From: Kitasatospora aureofaciens
Lineage (GTDB): Bacteria; Actinomycetota; Actinomycetes; Streptomycetales; Streptomycetaceae
Assembly: GCF_001188955.3 (NCBI RefSeq)
Contig: NZ_JPRF03000065.1
Location: 186,001 to 250,000, forward strand
Length of the DNA: 64,000 bases
Direction of reading: 5' to 3'
Of this stretch, positions 57,123-64,000 are shown piece after piece. Position numbers and translations under genes: made by a program. The first letter of the stretch is position 1; the number at the start of each line of letters is the position of its first letter. The notes under the pieces are model-generated. The model saw only the letters and a program-made list of their open reading frames with translations. It had not been told where the DNA came from and did not search any database.

Positions 57123-59138
57123 TCAGCCCGGCCGGCCGGTCCGCAGGAACGCGGCGAGCAGCTCGTGCAGCACGGCGGCGCCCTCCTCGGTGAGCACCTC
57201 GTGCCCCGAGCCGGCCGCCTCCACGTACCGGAAGTCCGCGCCCTCGACCCGCCCGATCCGCAGCAACTCGTGCCGCAGCGAACGGGACTGGCTCACCGGC
57301 ACCACCTCGTCCCGGTTGCCGTGCACCACCAGCAGCGGTGCGCTCAGCCGGTGCGCCAGCTGGAGCACGTCGCGCGGGCCGCGGGCGTCCAGGACCGGCT
57401 CGCCGCCGCCGAGCCGGGCGGTCAACGCCCGTACGGGCGGCGCCGCTTCGGCGAGCAGCCGGGCGCCGGACAGGAAGGGGGCGACCACCGCGCAGCGGGC
57501 GACCTGCTCGGCCGGGGCGTGGGCGGCCGCCAGCAGCGCCAGGAACGCGCCGTAGCTGACCCCGAACAGGGCGGGCGGTTCCAGGCCGAGCGCCGCGCGC
57601 TGGCCGGCGATGCCCTCCAGCAGGTACAGCACGTCGTCCAGGTCGGGCCCGCCCCAGGCGCCCCGGATGGCCAGTGCGTGCGGCACCCCGTAGCCGGTGG
57701 AGCCGCGCTGGTTGGGCGCGACCACCGCCAGGCCCTCGGCGGCCATCCGCTGCAGCGCCGGGTCGAACTCCAGCCGCCAGGCGTCCGCCGGCCCGCCGTG
57801 CAGGGCCAGCACCAGGTGCGGGCTGCTCAGCCAGGCGTCACCGCCGTACACCACTGCCTCCAACGGACCGGCCGGGCCCGCGAGTTCGAGGCTCTGTGCA
57901 GGCTGCCAGCGGCCGCCGTCGCCGGGCGGGGTGCTGCCGTCCAGGCGCCAACCGGCGGGCGGGGCGACGGCGCCGCGCGGCCCGCCGGGCTGCCAGGGCG
58001 GCACGGTGTCCCGCCACGGGCCGTGCGATCCCGCGCCCAGCGGGGCGAGTTGGAGCGGTAGGGGCATCGGGACGGTTCCGGCCGGGGCCGGTCCGTGGGC
58101 CAGCAGGGCGTCCACGTCCAGGGTGGCCAGCGCGGTCGGCTGGTCGGGGGAGGAGTACGGGATCCGCAGGCCGGCCCCGCCCCAGTGGCCGACCGTCCCC
58201 AGCCGCCCGGGCGGTACCGGCAGCGGGTCCAGCCGTCCGAGGGCGGGCCGCCACAGGGCGAGCGCCGAGCCGGCGCCGTGGTCGATCTGCACCGCCACCC
58301 GGGGGCCGTCCGCGCTCTGCCGCAGCGCGACCGGCCGCAGGGTGGTGCCCGAGACGTGCAGGCACTCCGGGAACCGCAGCGGCTCCCCGCCGCCCAGCAC
58401 GCCCCAGCCGATCCGGTCGATGCCGGGCGCGTCGCTGCGCACCATGGCGAAGCCGCTGTCCGGGTCGAACAGCACCAGCCGGTCGTTGCTGTGCTCGCCG
58501 ATCTCCAGCAGCGGGGTGGCGGTGCCGCTGCGCAGGTCCAGCACCACGCTGCGGACCAGCCCGCCGGCCACCCGGTCCAGCGCGAGCAGCGCTCCCGTGC
58601 GGTCCAGCCAGGTGCCGCCGCCGTGCAGGCCGGGGATCTCGGCGACCCGCACGGGCTCGCTGCCGTCCGCCCGGACCAGCCAGGCGGTGGTCGCCGGGCG
58701 GGTGTCCGTGCCGAGGGCGACCGCCACCGGGGTGCGCGGGCCGGCGCCGGGTGGCACCGGGAGCGGCAGCAGCCGCAGTCCGGGCATCCGCAGCGAGGCC
58801 ACCGGCTGCTCCACGGTGCCGCCCTCCCCGTAGGAGAGGCGGACCAGGTCGTGCCGCTCGCCGTCGTGCCGGCAGACCAGCACCGAGCCGTCGGGCAGTG
58901 CGACCAGCTGCGAGCGCTGGTCCTCCGACCGGTTGCCGGGCAGTGGCAGTGCGGCCGGCGTGGCCGGTGAACCGTCCGGCGGGAGCTGCCAACCCTCCAC
59001 GTACCAGCCGCTGTCGGCGGCCGCGGCCAGGCAGGCCGCGTGGCTGCCGTCGGCGGCGAAGGCGAAGCCCAGCCGGCGCAGTGCCCGGGTGGTGGTGCGG
59101 GTGGCCACGTTCACGCCCCGCTCACCCTCATGTGCCAC
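57123..59138 (-). CDS. S9-family prolyl oligopeptidase-like hydrolase
   Basis: This 671-residue protein has a beta-propeller-like N-terminal part (about 15-390) and a C-terminal alpha/beta hydrolase (about 420-670). The triad is Ser528 in FGVSYGAF, Asp610 in HGNRDEVVP and His646 in GSGHEVL, with the right spacing for S9 peptidases. There is no signal peptide, so it is cytoplasmic and probably splits short peptides or acyl-amino acids. GTG 59138 has AAAGGGA upstream; an ATG at 59201 in frame has none. Confidence 0.88.
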   Translation of the reverse strand: MAHEGERGVNVATRTTTRALRRLGFAFAADGSHAACLAAAADSGWYVEGWQLPPDGSPATPAALPLPGNRSEDQRSQLVALPDGSVLVCRHDGERHDLVRLSYGEGGTVEQPVASLRMPGLRLLPLPVPPGAGPRTPVAVALGTDTRPATTAWLVRADGSEPVRVAEIPGLHGGGTWLDRTGALLALDRVAGGLVRSVVLDLRSGTATPLLEIGEHSNDRLVLFDPDSGFAMVRSDAPGIDRIGWGVLGGGEPLRFPECLHVSGTTLRPVALRQSADGPRVAVQIDHGAGSALALWRPALGRLDPLPVPPGRLGTVGHWGGAGLRIPYSSPDQPTALATLDVDALLAHGPAPAGTVPMPLPLQLAPLGAGSHGPWRDTVPPWQPGGPRGAVAPPAGWRLDGSTPPGDGGRWQPAQSLELAGPAGPLEAVVYGGDAWLSSPHLVLALHGGPADAWRLEFDPALQRMAAEGLAVVAPNQRGSTGYGVPHALAIRGAWGGPDLDDVLYLLEGIAGQRAALGLEPPALFGVSYGAFLALLAAAHAPAEQVARCAVVAPFLSGARLLAEAAPPVRALTARLGGGEPVLDARGPRDVLQLAHRLSAPLLVVHGNRDEVVPVSQSRSLRHELLRIGRVEGADFRYVEAAGSGHEVLTEEGAAVLHELLAAFLRTGRPG

Positions 59139-59550
59139 CACATCCCTTTCGTCCGTTGCCGGGGCAACTCCCGTTCGCAGGACTGAAGTTAGTTTCGACA
59201 AAACCGGAGGCCCAGCGCAGAGCCGGTCGCTTCACTCGTAAGGGTGAGCCTGGGGTGGTTTCGAATTCGTGCGAGGGCCCCACTGTGCGCCCGCGCGCCG
59301 GGCGTGCGGGCGCACCCGGTCCGCGCGGGCCGGTGCGGACGCTCCTGCTGCGAGGTTGACGCCGGTCCGCAGCGGGTTGACGCGCATCCGTGCGCCCGCG
59401 GCACCGGCGTCCGAACGGTCACCGCGCCGGGGCCCGTACGGTCACCGCGCCGGGCCCGTACGGCGGCCGCGCGGGGTCCGGAGGCGCGCCGGGCCCGTCC
59501 CCCGATCGGCCGAGGCCCGACCGCCCCCGCGCGCACGGTAGTCTCGACAG
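59139..59550. other. Divergent intergenic region with hairpin and repeats, no gene seen
   Basis: No coding frame is supported in these 412 bases. There is an AT-rich island (about 59185-59205) that should hold the S9-gene promoter. GTGCGCCCGC (59285-59294) pairs with GCGGGCGCAC (59306-59315) as a perfect 10-bp hairpin. Near-identical units beginning ACGGTCACCGCGCCGGG lie at 59415 and 59438, with a partial third at 59460, just before the Nif3-like gene. Confidence 0.6.
59415..59470. repeat. 22-23-base tandem repeat
   Basis: Units beginning ACGGTCACCGCGCCGGG start at 59415 (23 bases) and 59438 (22 bases); a third, shorter unit beginning ACGGCGGCCGCGC starts at 59460. It lies 80 bases before the Nif3-like gene. 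Confidence 0.7.
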
Positions 59551-60387
59551 GTGCCGAAACTGTCCGACGTCATCACCGCCCTCGAAGAGGTCTACCCCCC
59601 GCAGTGGGCGGAGTCCTGGGACGCCGTCGGCCTGGTCTGCGGGGACCCTCAGGCCGAGGTCGGCCGCGTGCTGTTCGCCGTCGACCCCGTCCAGGCCGTC
59701 GTCGACGAGGCCGTGGAGTGGGGCGCCGACCTGGTGGTCACCCACCACCCCCTCTATCTGCGCGGCACCACCAGCGTCGCCGCCACCACCTTCAAGGGCC
59801 GGGTGGTGCACACGCTGATCACCAACGGCATCGCGCTGCACGTCGCCCACACCAACGCCGACCACGCCGACCCCGGCGTCTCGGACGCGCTGGCCGAGGC
59901 GGTCGGCCTGCGGGTCACCGGCCCGCTGGTGCCGGACCCGACGGACCCGCTGGGCCGCCGCGGCACCGGCCGGATCGGCCTGCTGGAGCCCCCGCTGACG
60001 CTGTCCGCCTTCGCCGCCCAGGTCGCCGAGGGCCTGCCCGCGACGGCCGCGGGCGTGCGCGTCTCCGGCGACCCCGACCGGCTGATCAGCCGGGTGGCGG
60101 TGTGCGGCGGCTCCGGCGACAGCTTCTTCGCCGACGTACGGGCGGCCGGCGTGGACGCCTACGTGACCGCCGACCTGCGCCACCACCCGGCCTCCGAGGC
60201 CACCGAGGCCGCGCCGGTCGCACTGGTCGACGCCGCCCACTGGGCCACCGAGTGGCCCTGGCTCGGCCTGGCCGAGCGCGCCCTGCTGGCCGCCGCCGAC
60301 CAGCGCGGCTGGGCCGTGGAGACCAAGGTCTCCCACCGGGTCACCGACCCGTGGACCGCGCACGCCCCCATGTCCTTCACCGCCTGA
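59551..60387 (+). CDS. Nif3-like dinuclear metal center protein
   Basis: This 278-residue protein has the NIF3 family pattern: WDAVGLVCGDP near residue 23, the metal-binding histidines in VVTHHPLYL (about 70-78), and the later H/E ligands in ADLRHHPASEA (about 208-218). NIF3 proteins form toroidal hexamers with two metals; a GTP cyclohydrolase- or hydrolase-like role is only suggested. GTG 59551 is the start. It leads an operon with the zinc ribbon and RNase H genes, in the same order as in Mycobacterium tuberculosis (Rv2230c-Rv2228c). Confidence 0.92.
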   Translation: MPKLSDVITALEEVYPPQWAESWDAVGLVCGDPQAEVGRVLFAVDPVQAVVDEAVEWGADLVVTHHPLYLRGTTSVAATTFKGRVVHTLITNGIALHVAHTNADHADPGVSDALAEAVGLRVTGPLVPDPTDPLGRRGTGRIGLLEPPLTLSAFAAQVAEGLPATAAGVRVSGDPDRLISRVAVCGGSGDSFFADVRAAGVDAYVTADLRHHPASEATEAAPVALVDAAHWATEWPWLGLAERALLAAADQRGWAVETKVSHRVTDPWTAHAPMSFTA

Positions 60388-60410
60388 CCCGATTCACAGG
60401 AGCTTTCCCC

Positions 60411-61154
60411 TTGAACGCCGCGCCCGCCGACCAGATCCGCCTGCTCGACCTCCAGGCCATCGACTCGAAGCTCGACCAGCTGGCCCACCGGCGCCGGGGC
60501 CTGCCCGAGCACGCCGAGATCGACAAGGCCACCGCCGACCACACCGCGCTCAAGGACCTCGTCATCGCCGCCGAGGCCCAGAAGGGCGACACCGCCCGCG
60601 AGCTGGCCAAGGCCGAGCAGGACGTCGAGCAGGTCCGCGCCCGCGCCGCCCGCAACCAGCAGCGCCTGGACTCCGGTGCGATCACCTCCCCGAAGGACCT
60701 GGAGAACCTCCAGCACGAGATCGGCTCGCTCGCCAAGCGCCAGGGCGACCTGGAGGACGTCGTGCTGGAGATCATGGAGCGCCAGGAGAGCGCCCGCACC
60801 CGGGTCGAGGAGCTGAGCGCCCGCCTGGAGCACTCCACCGTGGTCCTCAAGGAGGCCGAGGCCCGTCGCGACGCCGCCTTCGCCGAGATCGACGGCGAGG
60901 CCGACAAGGTCAGGCGCGACCGCGAGACCGTCGCCGCCGTCATCCCGGCCGACCTGCTGAAGCTGTACGCCAAGCTGCGCGAGACCCAGGGCGGCGTCGG
61001 CGCGGCCCGCCTCTACCAGCGCCGCTGCGAGGGCTGCCGCACCGAGTTCTCGATCACCGAGCTGAACGCCATCAAGGCCGAGCCGGCCGACAAGGTCGTC
61101 CGCTGCGAGAACTGCTCGCGGATCCTGGTCCGCACGGCCGACTCGGGCGTCTGA
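60411..61154 (+). CDS. Coiled-coil zinc-ribbon protein
   Basis: This 247-residue protein is a long coiled coil (about 10-180) followed by a C4 zinc ribbon: RRCEGCRTEF and VRCENCSRIL (two C-x-x-C). Relatives always sit beside Nif3-like genes; a nucleic-acid role is often proposed. The start is TTG 60411 with CAGGAG eight bases before it. It follows the Nif3-like gene by 23 bases and precedes the RNase H gene by four. Confidence 0.9.
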   Translation: MNAAPADQIRLLDLQAIDSKLDQLAHRRRGLPEHAEIDKATADHTALKDLVIAAEAQKGDTARELAKAEQDVEQVRARAARNQQRLDSGAITSPKDLENLQHEIGSLAKRQGDLEDVVLEIMERQESARTRVEELSARLEHSTVVLKEAEARRDAAFAEIDGEADKVRRDRETVAAVIPADLLKLYAKLRETQGGVGAARLYQRRCEGCRTEFSITELNAIKAEPADKVVRCENCSRILVRTADSGV

Positions 61155-61158
61155 CCCG

Positions 61159-62310
61159 GTGGCGGCGCGCTTCATCGTCGAGGCGGACGGCGGGTCCCGG
61201 GGCAACCCGGGGCCGGCCGGCTACGGCGCGGTGGTCCGGGACGGCGACACCGGGCAGCTCGTCGCGGAGGCCGCCGAGTTCATCGGCCACGCCACCAACA
61301 ACGTGGCCGAGTACCGGGGTCTGATCGCCGGACTCAGGGCGGCCCGGGAGCTCGACCCGGACGCCTCGGTGGACGTCCGGATGGACTCCAAGCTGGTTGT
61401 CGAGCAGATGTCCGGGCGCTGGAAGATCAAGCACCCCGACATGCAGCCGCTCGCCGCCGAGGCGCGCACGCTCTTCCCGCGCGGCCGGGTCACGTACACC
61501 TGGATCCCGCGCGAGCGGAACAAGGACGCCGACCGGCTGGCCAACGAGGCGATGGACGCCGGCCGCGACGGGCGCCAGTGGGAGCCCCGCAAGCCCGCCG
61601 CGCCCGTCGACGCCGCCGCGGCCCTCACGGCCGAGCCGCTGGGGAAGAGTGTCTCCAAGGCCGGCTGGGCCGCCCCCGCCGACCTCGGCACCCCGACCAC
61701 CTTCGTCCTGCTGCGCCACGGCGAGACCCCGCTGACCCCGGAGAAGCGCTTCTCCGGCAGCGGCGGCTCCGACCCGGAGCTGTCCGACAAGGGCCGCTGG
61801 CAGGCCGAGCGGGCCGCCGAGGCGCTGGCCGCGCGCGGCAGCATCCAGGCGGTCGTCGCCTCCCCGATGCGCCGCACCCGGCAGACCGCCGAGATCGTCG
61901 CCGCCCGGCTCGGCCTGGAGGTCCGGTACGAGGAGGGGCTGCGCGAGGTCGACTTCGGCGCCTGGGAGGGCCTGACCTTCGCCGAGGTGCGGGAACGCTA
62001 CCCGGACGACCTGACGGCCTGGCTCGGCTCCGCCAAGGCCAGGCCGACCGGCAGCAGCGAGAGCTTCACCACCCTCACCCACCGGGTCGGCGTCGCCCGG
62101 GACAAGGTCCTCGCCCGGTACCCGGGCAGGACCGTGCTGGTGGTCTCGCACGTCAGCCCGATCAAGACGCTGGTCCGGCTCGCCCTCGGCGCCCCGCCGG
62201 ACTCGATGTACCGGATGGAGCTGGCCGCCGCCTCGATCTGCGCCGTCCAGTACTACGCGGACGGCAACGCCTCGCTGCGGCTGCTCAACGACTCCTCGCA
62301 CCTGCGCTGA
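61159..62310 (+). CDS. Bifunctional RNase HI / CobC-like acid phosphatase
   Basis: This 383-residue fusion has an RNase HI domain (about 1-140) with VEADGGSRGNPG, AEYRGLIAG, VRMDSKLVV and the last Asp in KDADRLAN. A histidine-phosphatase domain (about 175-380) has LLRHGETPL (catalytic His), and the second His in VVSHVSP. The M. tuberculosis homologue Rv2228c has both RNase H and alpha-ribazole phosphatase-like activity. The second activity could serve B12 nucleotide-loop assembly. GTG 61159 begins it. Confidence 0.95.
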   Translation: MAARFIVEADGGSRGNPGPAGYGAVVRDGDTGQLVAEAAEFIGHATNNVAEYRGLIAGLRAARELDPDASVDVRMDSKLVVEQMSGRWKIKHPDMQPLAAEARTLFPRGRVTYTWIPRERNKDADRLANEAMDAGRDGRQWEPRKPAAPVDAAAALTAEPLGKSVSKAGWAAPADLGTPTTFVLLRHGETPLTPEKRFSGSGGSDPELSDKGRWQAERAAEALAARGSIQAVVASPMRRTRQTAEIVAARLGLEVRYEEGLREVDFGAWEGLTFAEVRERYPDDLTAWLGSAKARPTGSSESFTTLTHRVGVARDKVLARYPGRTVLVVSHVSPIKTLVRLALGAPPDSMYRMELAAASICAVQYYADGNASLRLLNDSSHLR

Positions 62311-62340
62311 ACCCGCTCCGGCGGGGCCAGCGCACGGCGC

Positions 62341-63126
62341 TCAGTGCACCTCGGTGACCACCACGTCCAGCTGCCACGGCCGGCGCGCCGTGCCCTCCGC
62401 GGCCAGCTCGACGTGGTGGCCCAGTGCCAGCAGCGCGTCCATCAGCTCGTCGGGCGTCTTCGGCTCGGCCCCGGCGACCAGCAGGTCCCGGACGATCCGC
62501 CCCTTGGTCGCCTTGTTGAAGTGGCTGACCACCGTCCGCTTGCCGTCCCGCTCCTGCAGCACCCGGACGGTCGCGGTGCGGGAGGCCACCTCGCCGGCCG
62601 GCTTCCAGGCCGCCGCGTACGCCGAGCTGCGCAGGTCCAGCACCAGCCCGTCCGCCACCTCGGGGAGCACGGTGGCCGTCGCGCTCCGCCAGTACGCGCC
62701 GAGCGCCCCCAGCGGAGGGAGCTTCACGCCCATCGAGCAGCGGTAGGACGGGATCCGGTCGGAGATCCGCACCGCGCCCCACAGGCCGGAGAACACCAGC
62801 AGTGAGCGCTCGGCGCGGTCGTACGCGGCGGCGTCCAGGGTGGCCAGGCCCAGGTTGTCGAACAGCACCCCGGTGTACACCTCGGCGGCCGGGCGGGCCC
62901 CGGCGGCGGGCAGGCCCGCGTTCTTGGCGATCTCGCCGCGCAGTCCGGGGGTGAGGCCCAGCACCTCGGCGGCGGTGTCCTCGTCGCCCCGGCACAGCCC
63001 GACCAGCGCGTCCAGCACCGCGCCGCGCGCCGCCGTCAGCCCCGGCAGCGACAGCCGGTCGAGCGCGACCGGCTCGCCGTCCCCTGACGCGGCCTTGCCC
63101 TCCGAGGGCGGCAACAGCACCAGCAC
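62341..63126 (-). CDS. yaaA: YaaA-family peroxide stress protein
   Basis: This 261-residue protein has the UPF0246/YaaA pattern: LLPPSEGKA at the N-terminus (residues 4-12), VYTGVLFDNLG (about 82-92), and SHFNKATKGRIVRDLL (about 200-215), the DNA/iron-related motif. YaaA lowers free iron and protects DNA after H2O2 stress in E. coli. It converges on the RNase H gene, 30 bases apart, and the DUF3995-like gene lies just upstream with ten bases between. Confidence 0.92.
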   Translation of the reverse strand: MLVLLPPSEGKAASGDGEPVALDRLSLPGLTAARGAVLDALVGLCRGDEDTAAEVLGLTPGLRGEIAKNAGLPAAGARPAAEVYTGVLFDNLGLATLDAAAYDRAERSLLVFSGLWGAVRISDRIPSYRCSMGVKLPPLGALGAYWRSATATVLPEVADGLVLDLRSSAYAAAWKPAGEVASRTATVRVLQERDGKRTVVSHFNKATKGRIVRDLLVAGAEPKTPDELMDALLALGHHVELAAEGTARRPWQLDVVVTEVH

Positions 63127-63136
63127 AGCGGACTCC

Positions 63137-63589
63137 TCAACAGTTCGTGGCGGACGGACCCCGCCACCCTACTGCGGCCGCCCCGACCCCCAGCGCCACG
63201 CAGAGGGGCGAGTAGTACCGCACGTTCAGCCGCCGGAACCGCTCCGTGCGCTCACCCACCCGCCCGAACACCACCGGCCCGGCCACCCCGCGCGCCAGCA
63301 GCACCCCGGCCGCCACCCGCACCCCGGACCGCCGGAGCCCCGGCGACCCGACCGCCGGCAGCACCCCCGCCTCCGCCCCCACCAGGTACGAGGCCGCCCC
63401 CAGCGCCCCCGCGACCGCCAGGCACGCCCCCGCCGGCGGCACCCCGCGCCCCGTCCCCACCACGGCGTCAGCGAACTCCTCCGGCGTCCGCAACGGCCAG
63501 GGCGTCACCGCCCACACCGCGTGCAGCGCCCCGGTCACCGCCAACGCCGCCGACACCGCACCCCCGACGACCCGCACCGCACCAGCCAT
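63137..63589 (-). CDS. DUF3995-like membrane protein
   Basis: This 150-residue protein has about four membrane helices, including ALHAVWAVTPWPLRTPEEFA at the first loop (the W-x-x-x-x-P-WPL element of DUF3995) and YYSPLCVALGVGAAAVGW at the end. It is ten bases upstream of yaaA on the same strand, so the two are probably cotranscribed. Function is unknown. Confidence 0.82.
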   Translation of the reverse strand: MAGAVRVVGGAVSAALAVTGALHAVWAVTPWPLRTPEEFADAVVGTGRGVPPAGACLAVAGALGAASYLVGAEAGVLPAVGSPGLRRSGVRVAAGVLLARGVAGPVVFGRVGERTERFRRLNVRYYSPLCVALGVGAAAVGWRGPSATNC

Positions 63590-63649
63590 CGCCCGAACCC
63601 CCTCCGCAGCCGTTCACCCCACGCTACGAGCACTTACACCCGGAGCCGC

Positions 63650-63805
63650 CGGGCGGCGGCAATTCGATGGGTCGGCCGGACCGAGCCGTACACCGACCCG
63701 CGTCCGGACGAGGCCGTGGCCTTCGTGCTGCGGCTGGCCACCGGCGGCTACGACGACGCGGTCGCTCTCGCCGCCAAGGACCTCAAGTCCCTCCTGGGGC
63801 GCTGA
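63650..63805 (+). pseudogene. Fic/Doc-like toxin C-terminal remnant
   Basis: Only a C-terminal piece remains: RPDEAVAFVLRLATGGYDDA then VALAAKDLKSLLGR before TGA at 63803-63805. It resembles the end of Doc-type (death-on-curing) proteins, where AxxFVxxxATGxxDD...IAxxL is common. No start codon or ribosome site fits and the Fic motif itself is missing, so this is a remnant. The match is short and the call is uncertain. Confidence 0.45.
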
Positions 63806-63848
63806 GCCTCCGTCCGGAATCGCCTGATTCCATCCTATTCTGGCGTCC

Positions 63849-64000
63849 ATGCCTCGCCGAAAACTGCGCGTCAAGGCCGCCGACTCCGCCCGGATCAACA
63901 GCGAGCTCACCGAACTCCGCACCAGCCTGGAGATCCACACCGAGTGGCCCGAAGCGGTGCTCGCCGAGGCGGAGGAGGCGGCGGAGCGCCCCCGGCTGCC
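63849..64000 (+). CDS. RNB-family ribonuclease (RNase II/R type), N-terminal part
   Basis: The first 50 codons are in the window, starting ATG 63849 (MPRRKLRVKAADSARINSEL) and ending EEAAERPRLP at the edge. The opening sequence and the following PRLP segment match the N-terminus of the streptomycete RNB-domain exoribonucleases, whose catalytic RNB domain begins right after. The rest of the gene lies beyond the window, so activity cannot be judged. Confidence 0.7.
   Translation, partial: MPRRKLRVKAADSARINSELTELRTSLEIHTEWPEAVLAEAEEAAERPRL

Overview
The window is very GC-rich (about 73%), with GTG/TTG starts, 1- or 4-base ATGA/GTGA gene overlaps, and many TetR, MarR and Lrp regulators beside secreted hydrolases. 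Together with DasR-like, KstR-like and sigma-dependent motifs this points to a Streptomycetaceae chromosome (Streptomyces or Kitasatospora). I see no phage, plasmid, insertion sequence, tRNA, rRNA or CRISPR array; it reads as ordinary chromosome with a few recent small tandem duplications.

Layout. 1-5.6 kb: tail of a LuxR-type regulator, a SHOCT protein plus a MacB/FtsX-type ABC exporter, a metallophosphoesterase and two small membrane proteins. 5.6-12.5 kb: a TetR regulator with its own palindrome, two secreted peptidases (S1 and S37), then a TetR / acyl-CoA dehydrogenase / amidohydrolase operon. 12.5-19 kb: an inositol-monophosphatase-like protein divergent from a tandem-HTH Lrp regulator, an XRE regulator, a phosphopantetheinyl transferase, a TetR divergent from a GH-A-like protein across a perfect inverted repeat, and an orphan ATP-synthase-b-like protein. 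19-22 kb: tryptophan 2,3-dioxygenase and kynureninase divergent from an Lrp regulator. 22-29 kb: flavin reductase, MarC, DoxX, a lipoprotein, a GH18 chitinase behind a DasR-like site, and a MarR/MFS pair. 29-37.6 kb: protein O-mannosyltransferase, a yybP-ykoY (Mn2+) riboswitch with a UPF0016 exporter, an MFS-MarR fusion, a MarR/cupin pair, a MhuD-like heme-degrading enzyme and a LysR regulator.

37.6-46.8 kb: a GH3 glucosidase with ricin lectin modules, then the most striking block: a cobalamin riboswitch followed by five co-directional genes (alpha6/alpha6 surface protein, a second anchored surface protein, EcfT, a double EcfA and EcfS). I read this as a vitamin B12 capture-and-import operon whose two exported proteins look like the separated alpha and beta halves of intrinsic factor / transcobalamin.

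46.8-56.9 kb: a KstR-like TetR repressor beside a KstR-type palindrome, with a second near-identical palindrome before a zinc alcohol dehydrogenase at 55.5 kb. Between them are a GT4 glycosyltransferase, two methyltransferases and an (alpha/alpha)6 protein, the parts list of methylmannose polysaccharide (MMP) synthesis, plus an amidase and two membrane proteins. 57-64 kb: an S9 peptidase, then Nif3-like, zinc-ribbon and RNase HI/phosphatase genes in an order conserved in mycobacteria, YaaA, a DUF3995-like membrane protein, a Fic/Doc-like remnant and the start of an RNB-type ribonuclease.

Transcription units are well delimited: strong perfect hairpins separate several convergent pairs (26.9-27.0, 36.7, 51.05 and 56.7 kb). 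Small tandem duplications recur at gene edges (7312, 11556, 37655, 49051), suggesting slippage.
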